Origin: Anaerolineales bacterium
GTDB taxonomy: Bacteria > Chloroflexota > Anaerolineae > Anaerolineales > E44-bin32
NCBI GenBank assembly: GCA_030606845.1
Contig: JAUWFP010000035.1
Location: 1 to 12,852, forward strand
Length of the DNA stretch: 12,852 bases
Direction: 5' to 3'
Part shown: positions 6,761 to 12,852 of the stretch, one piece after another
How the letters are laid out: every line of letters starts with the position of its first letter
Position numbering within the stretch: position 1 is the first letter of the stretch
Notes under the pieces: generated by a model
What the model was told of the DNA's origin: nothing
The model's database searches: none
The model's input: only the letters and a program-made list of their open reading frames with translations
Made by a program: the position numbers and the translations under genes

Positions 6761-8221
6761 TTATTGCCGAAGTTGTGCGCCACATCGGCGGCAATAATGA
6801 TCCGACGCTCCAGCCTGTACTCCGCAGAGATGGCAATAAACTGGCGATGCATCAATCTCTTCTTGGGAATCACCCGTCGTCTTTCGCCGGCGTTTGCGTT
6901 TGCGTGGTTGAGAGGCTGCGGAATCCTGCTGCTTAAAACGAACGTATACGATCGCGCCAGCAGCGATCAAAACGAGGCCGACGCCGCCCAGGATGTAGGG
7001 CAGCATCTGTGAGAGATCCGGCGTCTCACCACGCACCTCGTCTGGCCGGTCGATCTTAGGTTGGGCGTTAATCGTGAGTTCTGAGTCCTGATTCTCGTAT
7101 GCGAAGCTGATAAGCGCCTGCGATGGAGCAGACAGCGGGCCATAGGTCGCGCGGTGATAAACCAGGCCGTCGGTTTGAATCCCGGCTACACCCTGGGCGG
7201 TCACCCGAATGTTGTCCGCACTCCAGGGCTGTTGAATCTCGTATTGAAATTCAGTAATGTCCATCCCGCCCGGCCAGAAGAACGTGAAGCTGCGTTTGTC
7301 ACCCTCAGACGTTATATCGGCGTAGAATTCGATCCAGATACCAGAACTTTCCGCCTCCATAACGATCGTCGCCCATTGCCCTTGCACCCGGCGCTGATAA
7401 TCCGCCGTGAATAATTGGCCCTCCGGCCCTTGAATCGCCACTGCTGATGGTTCACCATACGCCGCGGGCACAGGGATCTCCACATGCGCAGGCAGCTCCA
7501 CCGCAGGGGACAGCAAACCACGGAAGATCACCAATACACTTGGCTGATCATATTCCGGCAACAGTGCTACCTCAAGGAGCTCCAGGGGAGACGCACTTCC
7601 AAGCTGCAACGGCGCTGAAAGCAGGGTCGATGATGGTTTTAAATAATTTATTGTGATCTCCTGCTCGTCACTCGCGGATCGCTCTCCAAGGGAGATGGTT
7701 GTAAATATGAGACCATTGTCGGCCTCTTCGGCCTTCCCGTCCGGCTTTATTCTCACATCACTCGCGCCGACCGGGTGCATGACCTCCACCGTTAAGTCTG
7801 CGATCTCAATTCCACCTGGTATCAGGAAATCCAAGTTTCGGTTCGCGCCTTGCACATCTAAATCGGTGTAGAACTCAACCCATACACCAGTCGTAGGAGT
7901 CTCAATATCCAGGAACGTCTGCGTTCCCTCTTGAACCACTTGCCACTCCACGTTGTCATCCAATTGACCGTCGGGGTAATGCGCGGCGACGGCGTGAGGG
8001 GCATCAACCCCATTTGGCAGGGGTAGCCGGATGGTCGCCGGCGACTCAGCTTCTGGTGATACGCGCGCCTCATACAATACGAGCACGCCGGGTCGATCGT
8101 ACTCCGGCCAGAGCGAAATCTTCAAACTCTCCAATCGCGCCTCGGACTGCGCAATTCCTCTAGATGGTGAGAGCATCAACAACAGGAGCAGGATAATGGA
8201 CACATTCAAGATTCTCTTCAT
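6761..8221 (-). CDS. Exported tandem-repeat beta protein with TM and C-terminal zinc ribbon
   Basis: A 486-residue protein I cannot assign a function. It has a signal peptide (1-25), then two homologous beta-rich units at about 30-195 and 214-378. Matching landmarks are LWPEYDRPGVLV and LLPEYDQPSVLV, GVWVEFYTDL and GIWIEFYADI, IPGGIEIADL and WPGGMDITEF. A linker leads to one membrane helix (about 408-429), a basic stop-transfer stretch RKRKRRRK (440-447), and a zinc ribbon with C463, C466, C477 and C480. The repeats should face outward and the ribbon inward. The ATG has a GAGG SD 6 nt upstream, and a TATTAT-type promoter lies just before it. It is probably transcribed separately from the ccm operon (270-bp gap), but its outside-beta, TM, inside-ribbon plan recalls the cytochrome and zinc-ribbon genes there. 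Confidence 0.85.
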   Translation of the reverse strand: MKRILNVSIILLLLLMLSPSRGIAQSEARLESLKISLWPEYDRPGVLVLYEARVSPEAESPATIRLPLPNGVDAPHAVAAHYPDGQLDDNVEWQVVQEGTQTFLDIETPTTGVWVEFYTDLDVQGANRNLDFLIPGGIEIADLTVEVMHPVGASDVRIKPDGKAEEADNGLIFTTISLGERSASDEQEITINYLKPSSTLLSAPLQLGSASPLELLEVALLPEYDQPSVLVIFRGLLSPAVELPAHVEIPVPAAYGEPSAVAIQGPEGQLFTADYQRRVQGQWATIVMEAESSGIWIEFYADITSEGDKRSFTFFWPGGMDITEFQYEIQQPWSADNIRVTAQGVAGIQTDGLVYHRATYGPLSAPSQALISFAYENQDSELTINAQPKIDRPDEVRGETPDLSQMLPYILGGVGLVLIAAGAIVYVRFKQQDSAASQPRKRKRRRKTTGDSQEEIDASPVYCHLCGVQAGASDHYCRRCGAQLRQ

Positions 8222-8240
8222 ATTTTCCTCGCTGCATACG

Positions 8241-8292
8241 ATAATACACTTTCAGACTCACGACAACCAAAATCCCCAAGTTCGTTTGGTTG
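8241..8292 (-). promoter_or_regulatory. Promoter with overlapping operator-like inverted repeat
   Basis: On the minus strand a -10 TATTAT (8241-8246) lies 18 bp from a weak -35 TTGGTT (8265-8270). It would start transcription about 13 nt before the ATG of the zinc-ribbon repeat gene, just enough to include its SD. An 8-bp inverted repeat CAACCAAA (8264-8271) and TTTGGTTG (8285-8292) covers the -35. Its half-site centres are 21 bp apart, two helical turns, as expected for a dimeric regulator. The promoter is moderate; the operator is inferred. Confidence 0.45.
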
Positions 8293-8319
8293 GATTAATT
8301 GACTGTTCATCCCATCGCT

Positions 8320-8497
8320 AAGTCTCTTTCCGGGACTGTTGTGGTGAAAATCGCCGCCGCCAGGGACTAGATAGGCCTATCACACCCTCAGCTTCGTCCG
8401 CCCTGAGCGGCCATTCCCCCACCTTGTGTAAGACTGCCTCTTGGAATCCATCAGCCGCCCACTCACCGATTTCTGATCGATAGCGGCCAGAGACCGG
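8320..8497. other. Non-coding part of the divergent intergenic region
   Basis: This completes the 288-bp gap between divergent genes (8222-8509). I see no convincing gene here. It holds a perfect 12-bp palindrome, GATAGGCCTATC (8370-8381), which could be a protein site, and no terminator. A minus-strand open frame here runs into the start of RNase D and has no family features. Confidence 0.5.
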
Positions 8498-8503
8498 TAT
8501 AAT
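8498..8503 (+). promoter_or_regulatory. Consensus -10 box for a leaderless RNase D transcript
   Basis: A perfect TATAAT is followed by 6 nt and then the ATG of the RNase D gene, so the expected transcription start falls on the A of the start codon. No SD precedes the ATG. The -35 region is poor (no TTGACA-like hexamer at 16-19 bp). Confidence 0.6.
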
Positions 8504-8509
8504 AGCCCC

Positions 8510-9643
8510 ATGAATCCACCCCTTCTCCCCGCGCCAGTACTCATCGAGAACCGGGAGAGCCTGCAAGAGATGACCGATAGGCTCGCGCGCGAACCCCTTC
8601 TCGCCGTAGACACTGAATCCAACAGCCTCTACGCGTATCAGGAACAAGTTTGTCTGATCCAATTTTCGATCCCGGGATTTGATTACCTCGTCGATCCCCT
8701 CGCGGTTCGCGATCTAAGCTCGATATCGCCGCTTTTCTCGAACCCGAAAATCGAAAAAGTGTTACATGGAGCCGAGTACGATGTCATGTGCCTTGCGCGT
8801 GATTTCAATTTTCAGATCGTCAACCTCTTCGAAACCCGCGTCGCCAGCCGGACGCTGGGATGGAAACGCACCGGCCTGAGAGACCTTCTGGAACAAGTCT
8901 TCTCCGTCAACGTCGATAAACGTTTCCAACGAGCCAATTGGGGCAAGCGACCCTTGTCGTCAGAGATGCTCGACTACGCTCGCCTTGACACACACTTCCT
9001 GCCTAAACTGCGGGACCACCTCCATCAACTATTGCGCAATAGTGGCAATCTAGAAGAAGCCCAAGAGCTATGCGAGTTAATGACCGATCCGCCCCGCCGA
9101 GAGAATGGCTTCAGCCCAGACGGTTTCTGGCGGATTGCTCACTCCCGTGAACTCTCCCCACGCAAAACAGCTATCCTGCGCGAGCTCTATATTATGCGCA
9201 ACAGTTACGCCCGGCGGCAGAATCGCCCACCCTTTAAGATTCTGGGCGACAAGAGTCTCATGGAAATCGCCAGGAAAGGACCCCGCACCTCCGCGGAGCT
9301 TAATTCCGTTCCCGGATTGACAAACAATAAAGTTCGACATTACGGCGTTGAAATCCTTGCTGCCGTTGATCGCGGCTTGAAGGCGCCCATACCTCAAAAA
9401 CCGCGCAACCGGGGGCAAGATGAAGCCACCCGTACCCGCTACGAAGACTTAAGGGAATGGCGCAAAAACGCAGCAAGAAAAAGAAATCTCGAGTCAGACA
9501 TCATCCTGCCTCGAGATATCCTCATCGAAATTGCTACTCAGTCGCCACACGACCTGGCGACCCTGAGGAAGATCATGGATCCTCTGGAATCACGCTTCCA
9601 GAGGTATGGTGAGCAAATCCTCAGAATAATTCATACGACATAA
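8510..9643 (+). CDS. rnd: Ribonuclease D (DEDD 3'-5' exoribonuclease with HRDC domains)
   Basis: A 3'-to-5' exoribonuclease expected to trim tRNA precursors and other stable RNAs using two metal ions. It has 377 residues, close to E. coli RNase D. Exo I is LLAVDTESN with D34 and E36. Exo II is LHGAEYD with D91. Exo III is YARLD with Y156 and D160. An HRDC domain follows at about 214-291, and a second helical HRDC-like domain at about 307-373. The ATG is chosen because the fold begins within the first 15 residues and a TATAAT sits 6 nt upstream. With no SD, translation is probably leaderless. The stop is 14 nt before the beta-CASP nuclease gene, so the two RNA-processing enzymes probably share a transcript. 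A tRNA gene follows them. Confidence 0.95.
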   Translation: MNPPLLPAPVLIENRESLQEMTDRLAREPLLAVDTESNSLYAYQEQVCLIQFSIPGFDYLVDPLAVRDLSSISPLFSNPKIEKVLHGAEYDVMCLARDFNFQIVNLFETRVASRTLGWKRTGLRDLLEQVFSVNVDKRFQRANWGKRPLSSEMLDYARLDTHFLPKLRDHLHQLLRNSGNLEEAQELCELMTDPPRRENGFSPDGFWRIAHSRELSPRKTAILRELYIMRNSYARRQNRPPFKILGDKSLMEIARKGPRTSAELNSVPGLTNNKVRHYGVEILAAVDRGLKAPIPQKPRNRGQDEATRTRYEDLREWRKNAARKRNLESDIILPRDILIEIATQSPHDLATLRKIMDPLESRFQRYGEQILRIIHTT

Positions 9644-9657
9644 TCAAGAGGGCCATC

Positions 9658-11055
9658 ATGAATATCACTTTCCACGGCGCAGCCCAAACGGTTACAGGAT
9701 CCCGTCATCTTTTAAGCCTGAACGACCATCAGCTATTGCTGGATTGCGGCCTCTTTCAAGGTCGCCGCAAGGACACGTATTCACGGAACCTGAACTTCCC
9801 CTTCGATGTAACCGCTCTCGACGCGGCAATTCTCTCCCACGCACATATCGACCATTCGGGCAACTTACCCAATCTGGTCAAGCAGGGCTACCCTGGCTCC
9901 ATCAACGCCACGAGCGCCACAGCCCATCTCGCGGGTGTGATGCTGCGTGATTCGGGGCATATACAGGAGTCGGATGTAAAATTTGTGAATAAACGGCGCG
10001 CCAAGCGCGGCGAAGCGCCGATCGAACCCCTTTACACAATAGCCGATGCTGCCCTCGCTGCAGAACAGTTCGTCCAGCGCGCCTACGATGCGCAATTCGA
10101 GGCCGTTCCTGGAGCGATCGCTACGTTGGTTGAGGCCGGGCACATCCTCGGCTCTGCAGGCGTGATCCTGGACCTCGAAGAGAACGGACGCAAGGTACGC
10201 TTGATGTTCTCCGGCGATATCGGTCGCGCTGACTTGCCGATTGTGCGTGATCCGGTTCTACCAAAAGATGTCGACTACCTCATCATGGAATCGACGTACG
10301 GCGACCGGTCACATGATAGCTCGGTGCAGGCATACGACGAACTCCAAGCTGTCCTGAGCCGCACGATCGAGCGGGGCGGGAAAGTCATCATTCCATCGTT
10401 TGCCGTCGGCCGGACACAGACGCTTGTTTATTACCTGCACCAGATGATCGATCGCCACGAGATCCCGCGCATTAAAGTCTTTGTCGACAGCCCCCTGGCC
10501 GTGAATGTCACGGATATTTTTCGGGATCATCCCGAATGTTTCGATGAAGAGGCAACGAATTTCATGCTCGCCGACCCGCATGGCTCGGCGCTCGGCTTCG
10601 ACCTATTGACCTATACGCGGTCTGTCGATGAAAGCAAGGCTATCAATTTCATCGACGATCCGGTGATCATCATCTCGGCTTCAGGCATGGCCGAGACCGG
10701 TCGTATCCTGCATCACCTGCGCAACAACATCGAGGATGAACGCAACACTGTCTTGATCACCTCCTGGATGGCCCCACACACGCTCGGTCGACGGCTTGCA
10801 GAGGGCAAGAAACGGATTAAGATCTTCGGCGAAGAACACAAAGTGAGGGCAGAGGTTGCCTCCATCAACGGACTCTCAGCCCACGCTGACCAGCCCCACT
10901 TAATCGAATATGCACTTGCCTCGAAGGATACGCTTAAAGGTGTATTCCTAGTCCATGGGGAAGAAGGCCCCGCAGAAGCGCTCATGGAAAAACTCAAGCA
11001 AGCCGGCTTGCAGGGTGTTCACTACCCCGAGTTGGGGGAAAGCGTGGATATCTGA
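9658..11055 (+). CDS. MBL-fold/beta-CASP ribonuclease
   Basis: A metallo-beta-lactamase-fold hydrolase of the beta-CASP RNA-processing group (CPSF73/YSH1-like, bacterial single-protein form), probably an endo- or exoribonuclease. It has 465 residues. Metal-binding motifs are HAHIDH (61-66), H162 in AGHILGS and D187 in SGDIGR. The beta-CASP insertion includes ESTYGDR (211-217) and the SGMAETGR stretch (342-349). The C-terminal RMMBL part has SAHADQP with H409 and LVHGEEG with H433. There is no KH domain. The ATG has an AAGAGG SD 6 nt upstream and lies 14 nt after the RNase D stop. The substrate is unknown; the adjoining RNase D fits a role in RNA maturation or decay. Confidence 0.94.
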   Translation: MNITFHGAAQTVTGSRHLLSLNDHQLLLDCGLFQGRRKDTYSRNLNFPFDVTALDAAILSHAHIDHSGNLPNLVKQGYPGSINATSATAHLAGVMLRDSGHIQESDVKFVNKRRAKRGEAPIEPLYTIADAALAAEQFVQRAYDAQFEAVPGAIATLVEAGHILGSAGVILDLEENGRKVRLMFSGDIGRADLPIVRDPVLPKDVDYLIMESTYGDRSHDSSVQAYDELQAVLSRTIERGGKVIIPSFAVGRTQTLVYYLHQMIDRHEIPRIKVFVDSPLAVNVTDIFRDHPECFDEEATNFMLADPHGSALGFDLLTYTRSVDESKAINFIDDPVIIISASGMAETGRILHHLRNNIEDERNTVLITSWMAPHTLGRRLAEGKKRIKIFGEEHKVRAEVASINGLSAHADQPHLIEYALASKDTLKGVFLVHGEEGPAEALMEKLKQAGLQGVHYPELGESVDI

Positions 11056-11067
11056 CGCCTGGCGAGC

Positions 11068-11073
11068 TATAAT
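11068..11073 (+). promoter_or_regulatory. -10 box of the tRNA-Ser gene
   Basis: A perfect TATAAT lies 13 nt before the tRNA 5' end. A TGGATA at 11045-11050, 17 bp upstream, matches four of six -35 positions and overlaps the end of the nuclease gene. Confidence 0.55.
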
Positions 11074-11086
11074 ATCGACACCCCGT

Positions 11087-11179
<93 letters not shown>

Positions 11180-11208
11180 AAAGGGCGTCCTTAAAGCGGA
11201 CGCCCTTT
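11180..11208 (+). terminator. Intrinsic terminator of tRNA-Ser
   Basis: A perfect 11-bp stem, AAAGGGCGTCC (11180-11190) with GGACGCCCTTT (11198-11208), and a 7-nt loop, directly after the tRNA. The T-run is short (TTT, then GTG). Confidence 0.8.
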
Positions 11209-11346
11209 GTGCTACATCTATGGCCCCTACGAGGAACTTCCCAGCTCTAAAAGACTATGGAGTGAACAACCTGAGTCTCCCATACACCCACATCCGTCGA
11301 GCTCGGCAAACCACGATGGCTTTAGAGCAAATCAAAATCGCTACTT

Positions 11347-11652
11347 TTAATCAACGGAGTCGAGGAAGCGGCGATGCTGGCGGCGATATTTTGTGAAAGC
11401 CCGCCTACCCTTCGCCGTAAGCTTCACGGAAGTGTTGGGGATTTTTCCTTTATACCCCTTGGTGATTTTGACATACGCCACATCTTCCAACGCCGAGAGG
11501 TTCTTCGATAGTGTTCCTTTGTTGATTTCGGTTGCATTGAGCAGATAAGTAAAGTCGGCGCTCTCGCACCCGGCTAGGACGGCGACGATCGCCAGGCGGA
11601 CCGGTTGGTGGATCATGCGATCGAACTTTGACGGTAGCGTGAAGTCAGCCAT
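11347..11652 (-). CDS. Small winged-helix transcriptional regulator
   Basis: A 101-residue DNA-binding protein of the ArsR/MarR-like winged-helix type (HTH_34-like). An N-terminal helix (FDRMIHQPVRLAIVAVLAG, 10-28) precedes the helix-turn-helix, whose recognition helix is near NKGTLSKNLSALEDVAYV (44-61). A wing follows, TKGYKGKIPNTSVKLT (64-79), and then a basic C-terminal helix. I chose the ATG at 11650-11652, not the upstream in-frame one. It has a GAGG SD at 7 nt, the domain starts right after it, and the extra 14 residues would only overlap the preceding gene. It overlaps the membrane-protein gene by 8 bp, so the two are probably co-transcribed and the regulator may control its own operon. 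Targets are unknown. Confidence 0.88.
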   Translation of the reverse strand: MADFTLPSKFDRMIHQPVRLAIVAVLAGCESADFTYLLNATEINKGTLSKNLSALEDVAYVKITKGYKGKIPNTSVKLTAKGRRAFTKYRRQHRRFLDSVD

Positions 11653-12319
11653 GATTGACCTCAAACATGGAGAGGCGGGTTCTCCGCAGCGCATATAGGC
11701 CGGATATCAGCAAAACCGTCGTCCATATCACACCCAATCCAAGCCAGCTCTCCGAAAACGCTAGAGGGATGAAGAAGAGAACACCCGAGAGCAATCCACC
11801 AACAATGCCTACGGGGAGATATCGATTCAACCGGAGAGAACTGCCCATTCCCAGGTATGTAATCCCGGTCGCCACGCCAGATGCGGCGATGAGCAATCGT
11901 AGTATTGCTTCGTTTTCGCTACCACCTCGTAGCACTACCCAGAGGCCTAACATCATTAGAATCATAAAGACGGCGGCGGCGAGCACATTCACCCAGGGCT
12001 CCACCTGCCAGGGCAGCGGCACGATTTCACCGCGCTCTTTCCATAAGTATTCCCTCCTCACTCGCGCGATCAGCCTGCGGCTTCCGAAAGCCACAAGTAT
12101 GAAGCAACCAAAGATGCCAGCAAGTGCTACGAGGGTGATTTCGCGTTGGAGGATTAGAGCTCGGGCGAACCATGTGATCCCAGCAGTGGAGAAGAAGAAA
12201 GCCGCACCCAAACTCATAACCAGGAATAGGGCGCCGACCTGCAGGTCGGTGAGCCCATCCTCAAAATCAAGCCGCCGGGTCTGTAGAGTCAATTCTTCAA
12301 AATCGAGTCTATCGTCCAC
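11645..12319 (-). CDS. Six-helix membrane protein of unknown function
   Basis: A 224-residue integral membrane protein. A charged cytosolic N-terminus contains LTLQTRRLDFEDGLTDLQVG. Six predicted helices follow at about 27-45, 60-79, 109-130, 138-158, 167-187 and 191-211, with a basic loop (81-96) between helices 2 and 3. No transporter or enzyme motif is visible. The GTG start at 12317-12319 has an AGGA about 8 nt upstream; an in-frame ATG is not near. It is the first gene of a pair with the winged-helix regulator. Such membrane-protein plus small regulator pairs are common in bacteria, often with the regulator controlling the pair. No function can be given. Confidence 0.82.
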   Translation of the reverse strand: MDDRLDFEELTLQTRRLDFEDGLTDLQVGALFLVMSLGAAFFFSTAGITWFARALILQREITLVALAGIFGCFILVAFGSRRLIARVRREYLWKERGEIVPLPWQVEPWVNVLAAAVFMILMMLGLWVVLRGGSENEAILRLLIAASGVATGITYLGMGSSLRLNRYLPVGIVGGLLSGVLFFIPLAFSESWLGLGVIWTTVLLISGLYALRRTRLSMFEVNHG

Positions 12320-12350
12320 CGATTATTCCTTTCCGAGTATGATTACGTTT

Positions 12351-12379
12351 AACTTATCATAACTTGTTGCTGTTGTCAA
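12351..12379 (-). promoter_or_regulatory. Candidate promoter of the membrane-protein/regulator operon
   Basis: On the minus strand a perfect -35 TTGACA (12374-12379) lies 17 bp from TAAGTT (12351-12356), which matches only part of the -10 consensus. A better hexamer TATGAT lies only 12 bp from the -35. It is placed 32-60 bp upstream of the GTG start. Confidence 0.4.
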
Positions 12380-12536
12380 CCTGTTTCCTTATAGAAACGT
12401 TAGGTACGCCGCATAGACCCTAAACAGAGAGTATTACTCCGGCGCCTTCATTCCTGATGATGTGGTCCTAGAATCGAGGCTGCCTTGAGGATGCAGTTGT
12501 TCCTGTGCGACGGATTCGTTTTGTTGAAATTGATTT

Positions 12537-12567
12537 ATATTGGTTGACGACGGCACCCAATATGCCG
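12537..12567. repeat. Overlapping alternative inverted repeats
   Basis: ATATTGG (12537-12543) pairs with CCAATAT (12557-12563), while CGGCA (12551-12555) pairs with TGCCG (12563-12567) around the same CCCAATA. The two hairpins are mutually exclusive. They lie in the 339-bp stretch (12320-12658) where I find no credible gene. Confidence 0.35.
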
Positions 12568-12585
12568 GATTTTCAATTCGACATT

Positions 12586-12607
12586 GTAGAGACGCCCTGG
12601 TCTCTAC
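12586..12607. repeat. Short palindromic hairpin GTAGAGAC / GTCTCTAC
   Basis: Perfect 8-bp arms GTAGAGAC (12586-12593) and GTCTCTAC (12600-12607) with a 6-nt spacer. It lies 52 nt downstream of the minus-strand peptidase stop. There is no T-run, so it is not a clear terminator. The arm sequence resembles dispersed GTAGAGACG-type palindromes that I associate with cyanobacterial and Chloroflexota genomes, so it may be a degenerate copy of such a repeat. Confidence 0.5.
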
Positions 12608-12658
12608 GGTGGCCATCCGTTCCGAGGGGAGATTGAAGGCATTGTTAACGAAGGTGAT

Positions 12659-12852
12659 TTACTTTCGGATTTCGATCGCCTCTAACTGCTCCAGGGATTT
12701 TATAACCACATCGAAACCACCCTGCCAGAAAGCACCCTCGCGCATGTCGATCCCCGCACTCGTGAGGATCTCGTCGGGGGATGCGGATCCCCCCGCCGTT
12801 AAAATGTCAATGTAACGGGGGATGAAGCTCTCGCCCTCTTCTTTGTACTGTT
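12659..12852 (-). CDS. pepF: Oligoendopeptidase F-like M3 peptidase (C-terminal fragment)
   Basis: The last 63 codons of a gene entering from the right edge, ending in TAA at 12659-12661. The readable chain includes SFIPRYIDILTAGGSASPDE and then SAGIDMREGAFWQGGFDVV, closing with a helix LEQLEAIEIRK. The Y-I-D-I-L-x-A-G-G-S, P-x-E-I-L and A-G-I-D-M pattern is the usual C-terminal signature of PepF-type M3 metallopeptidases, which cleave short peptides in the cytosol. The HEXXH zinc site and the start lie outside the window, so activity cannot be judged. No other gene lies between it and the membrane-protein operon. Confidence 0.75.
   Translation of the reverse strand, partial: QYKEEGESFIPRYIDILTAGGSASPDEILTSAGIDMREGAFWQGGFDVVIKSLEQLEAIEIRK

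Noticed and set aside
6673..6873. 66-codon minus-strand open frame
   Set aside because: It overlaps the zinc-ribbon end of the upstream gene in another frame, and the start has no support.
8318..8662. 114-codon minus-strand open frame across the divergent intergenic region
   Set aside because: It covers the start of RNase D in antisense, lacks family features and has no credible SD; the consensus promoter on the other strand runs through it.
11244..11328. 8-bp inverted repeat GCTCTAAA / TTTAGAGC after the tRNA terminator
   Set aside because: Arms are 69 nt apart with no supporting structure; likely chance.
11653..11694. Upstream in-frame start giving a 115-residue regulator
   Set aside because: The added residues lie wholly within the overlapping membrane gene and precede the conserved domain; the ATG at 11652 has its own SD.
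11655..12362. 235-codon plus-strand open frame
   Set aside because: Antisense to the membrane protein; its translation is Ser/Arg/Pro-rich low-complexity, as expected from the complement of hydrophobic codons.
12434..12616. 60-codon minus-strand open frame in the gap after the peptidase
   Set aside because: No SD, no recognisable domain, polar unstructured composition, and it overlaps inverted repeats.

Overview
The window looks like a chromosomal segment of a Chloroflexota bacterium, probably Anaerolineae. This is inferred from protein style, not from a marker gene. The CcmH has an LYCPVC...DVC cysteine layout, and there is an exported beta-rich protein with repeated PEYD[RQ]P motifs and a zinc-ribbon tail. 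Coding is dense, SD sequences are GGAGG-like, and GC looks to be in the mid-50s percent. I saw no phage, insertion sequence or CRISPR.

Region 1 (1-6490, minus strand, transcribed right to left) is a System I cytochrome c maturation operon. The order is ccmE, ccmF, ccmH, a CcmG-type thioredoxin, a small membrane zinc-ribbon protein with a CcmI-like coil, a 612-residue diheme cytochrome lipoprotein, and ccmA cut by the left edge. Several junctions overlap by 4-8 bp, so translation is probably coupled. CcmE carries and hands over heme and CcmF ligates it. CcmH and CcmG keep apocytochrome CXXCH cysteines reduced, and CcmA powers release of holo-CcmE. ccmB, ccmC and ccmD are not in the window and may lie beyond the left edge. 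CcmE carries Cys-x3-Tyr in place of the usual His-x3-Tyr, yet a CcmH is present. The diheme protein is probably both a client of the pathway and a resident of the operon. A two-stem hairpin sits in the leader of ccmE, and another lies inside the operon.

Region 2 (6761-8221, minus) is a separate gene for an exported, tandemly duplicated beta-domain protein with one membrane span and a cytosolic zinc ribbon. Its architecture echoes the cytochrome and zinc-ribbon pair of the ccm operon.

Region 3 (8498-11208, plus) is an RNA-metabolism segment. It holds an RNase D that looks leaderless (TATAAT 6 nt before ATG), a beta-CASP metallo-beta-lactamase ribonuclease 14 nt downstream, then a tRNA-Ser(CGA) with its own promoter and an intrinsic terminator.

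Region 4 (11347-12852, minus) has a two-gene operon (six-helix membrane protein and small winged-helix regulator, overlapping by 8 bp), a non-coding stretch with inverted repeats, and the C-terminal end of a PepF-like M3 peptidase entering from the right edge.
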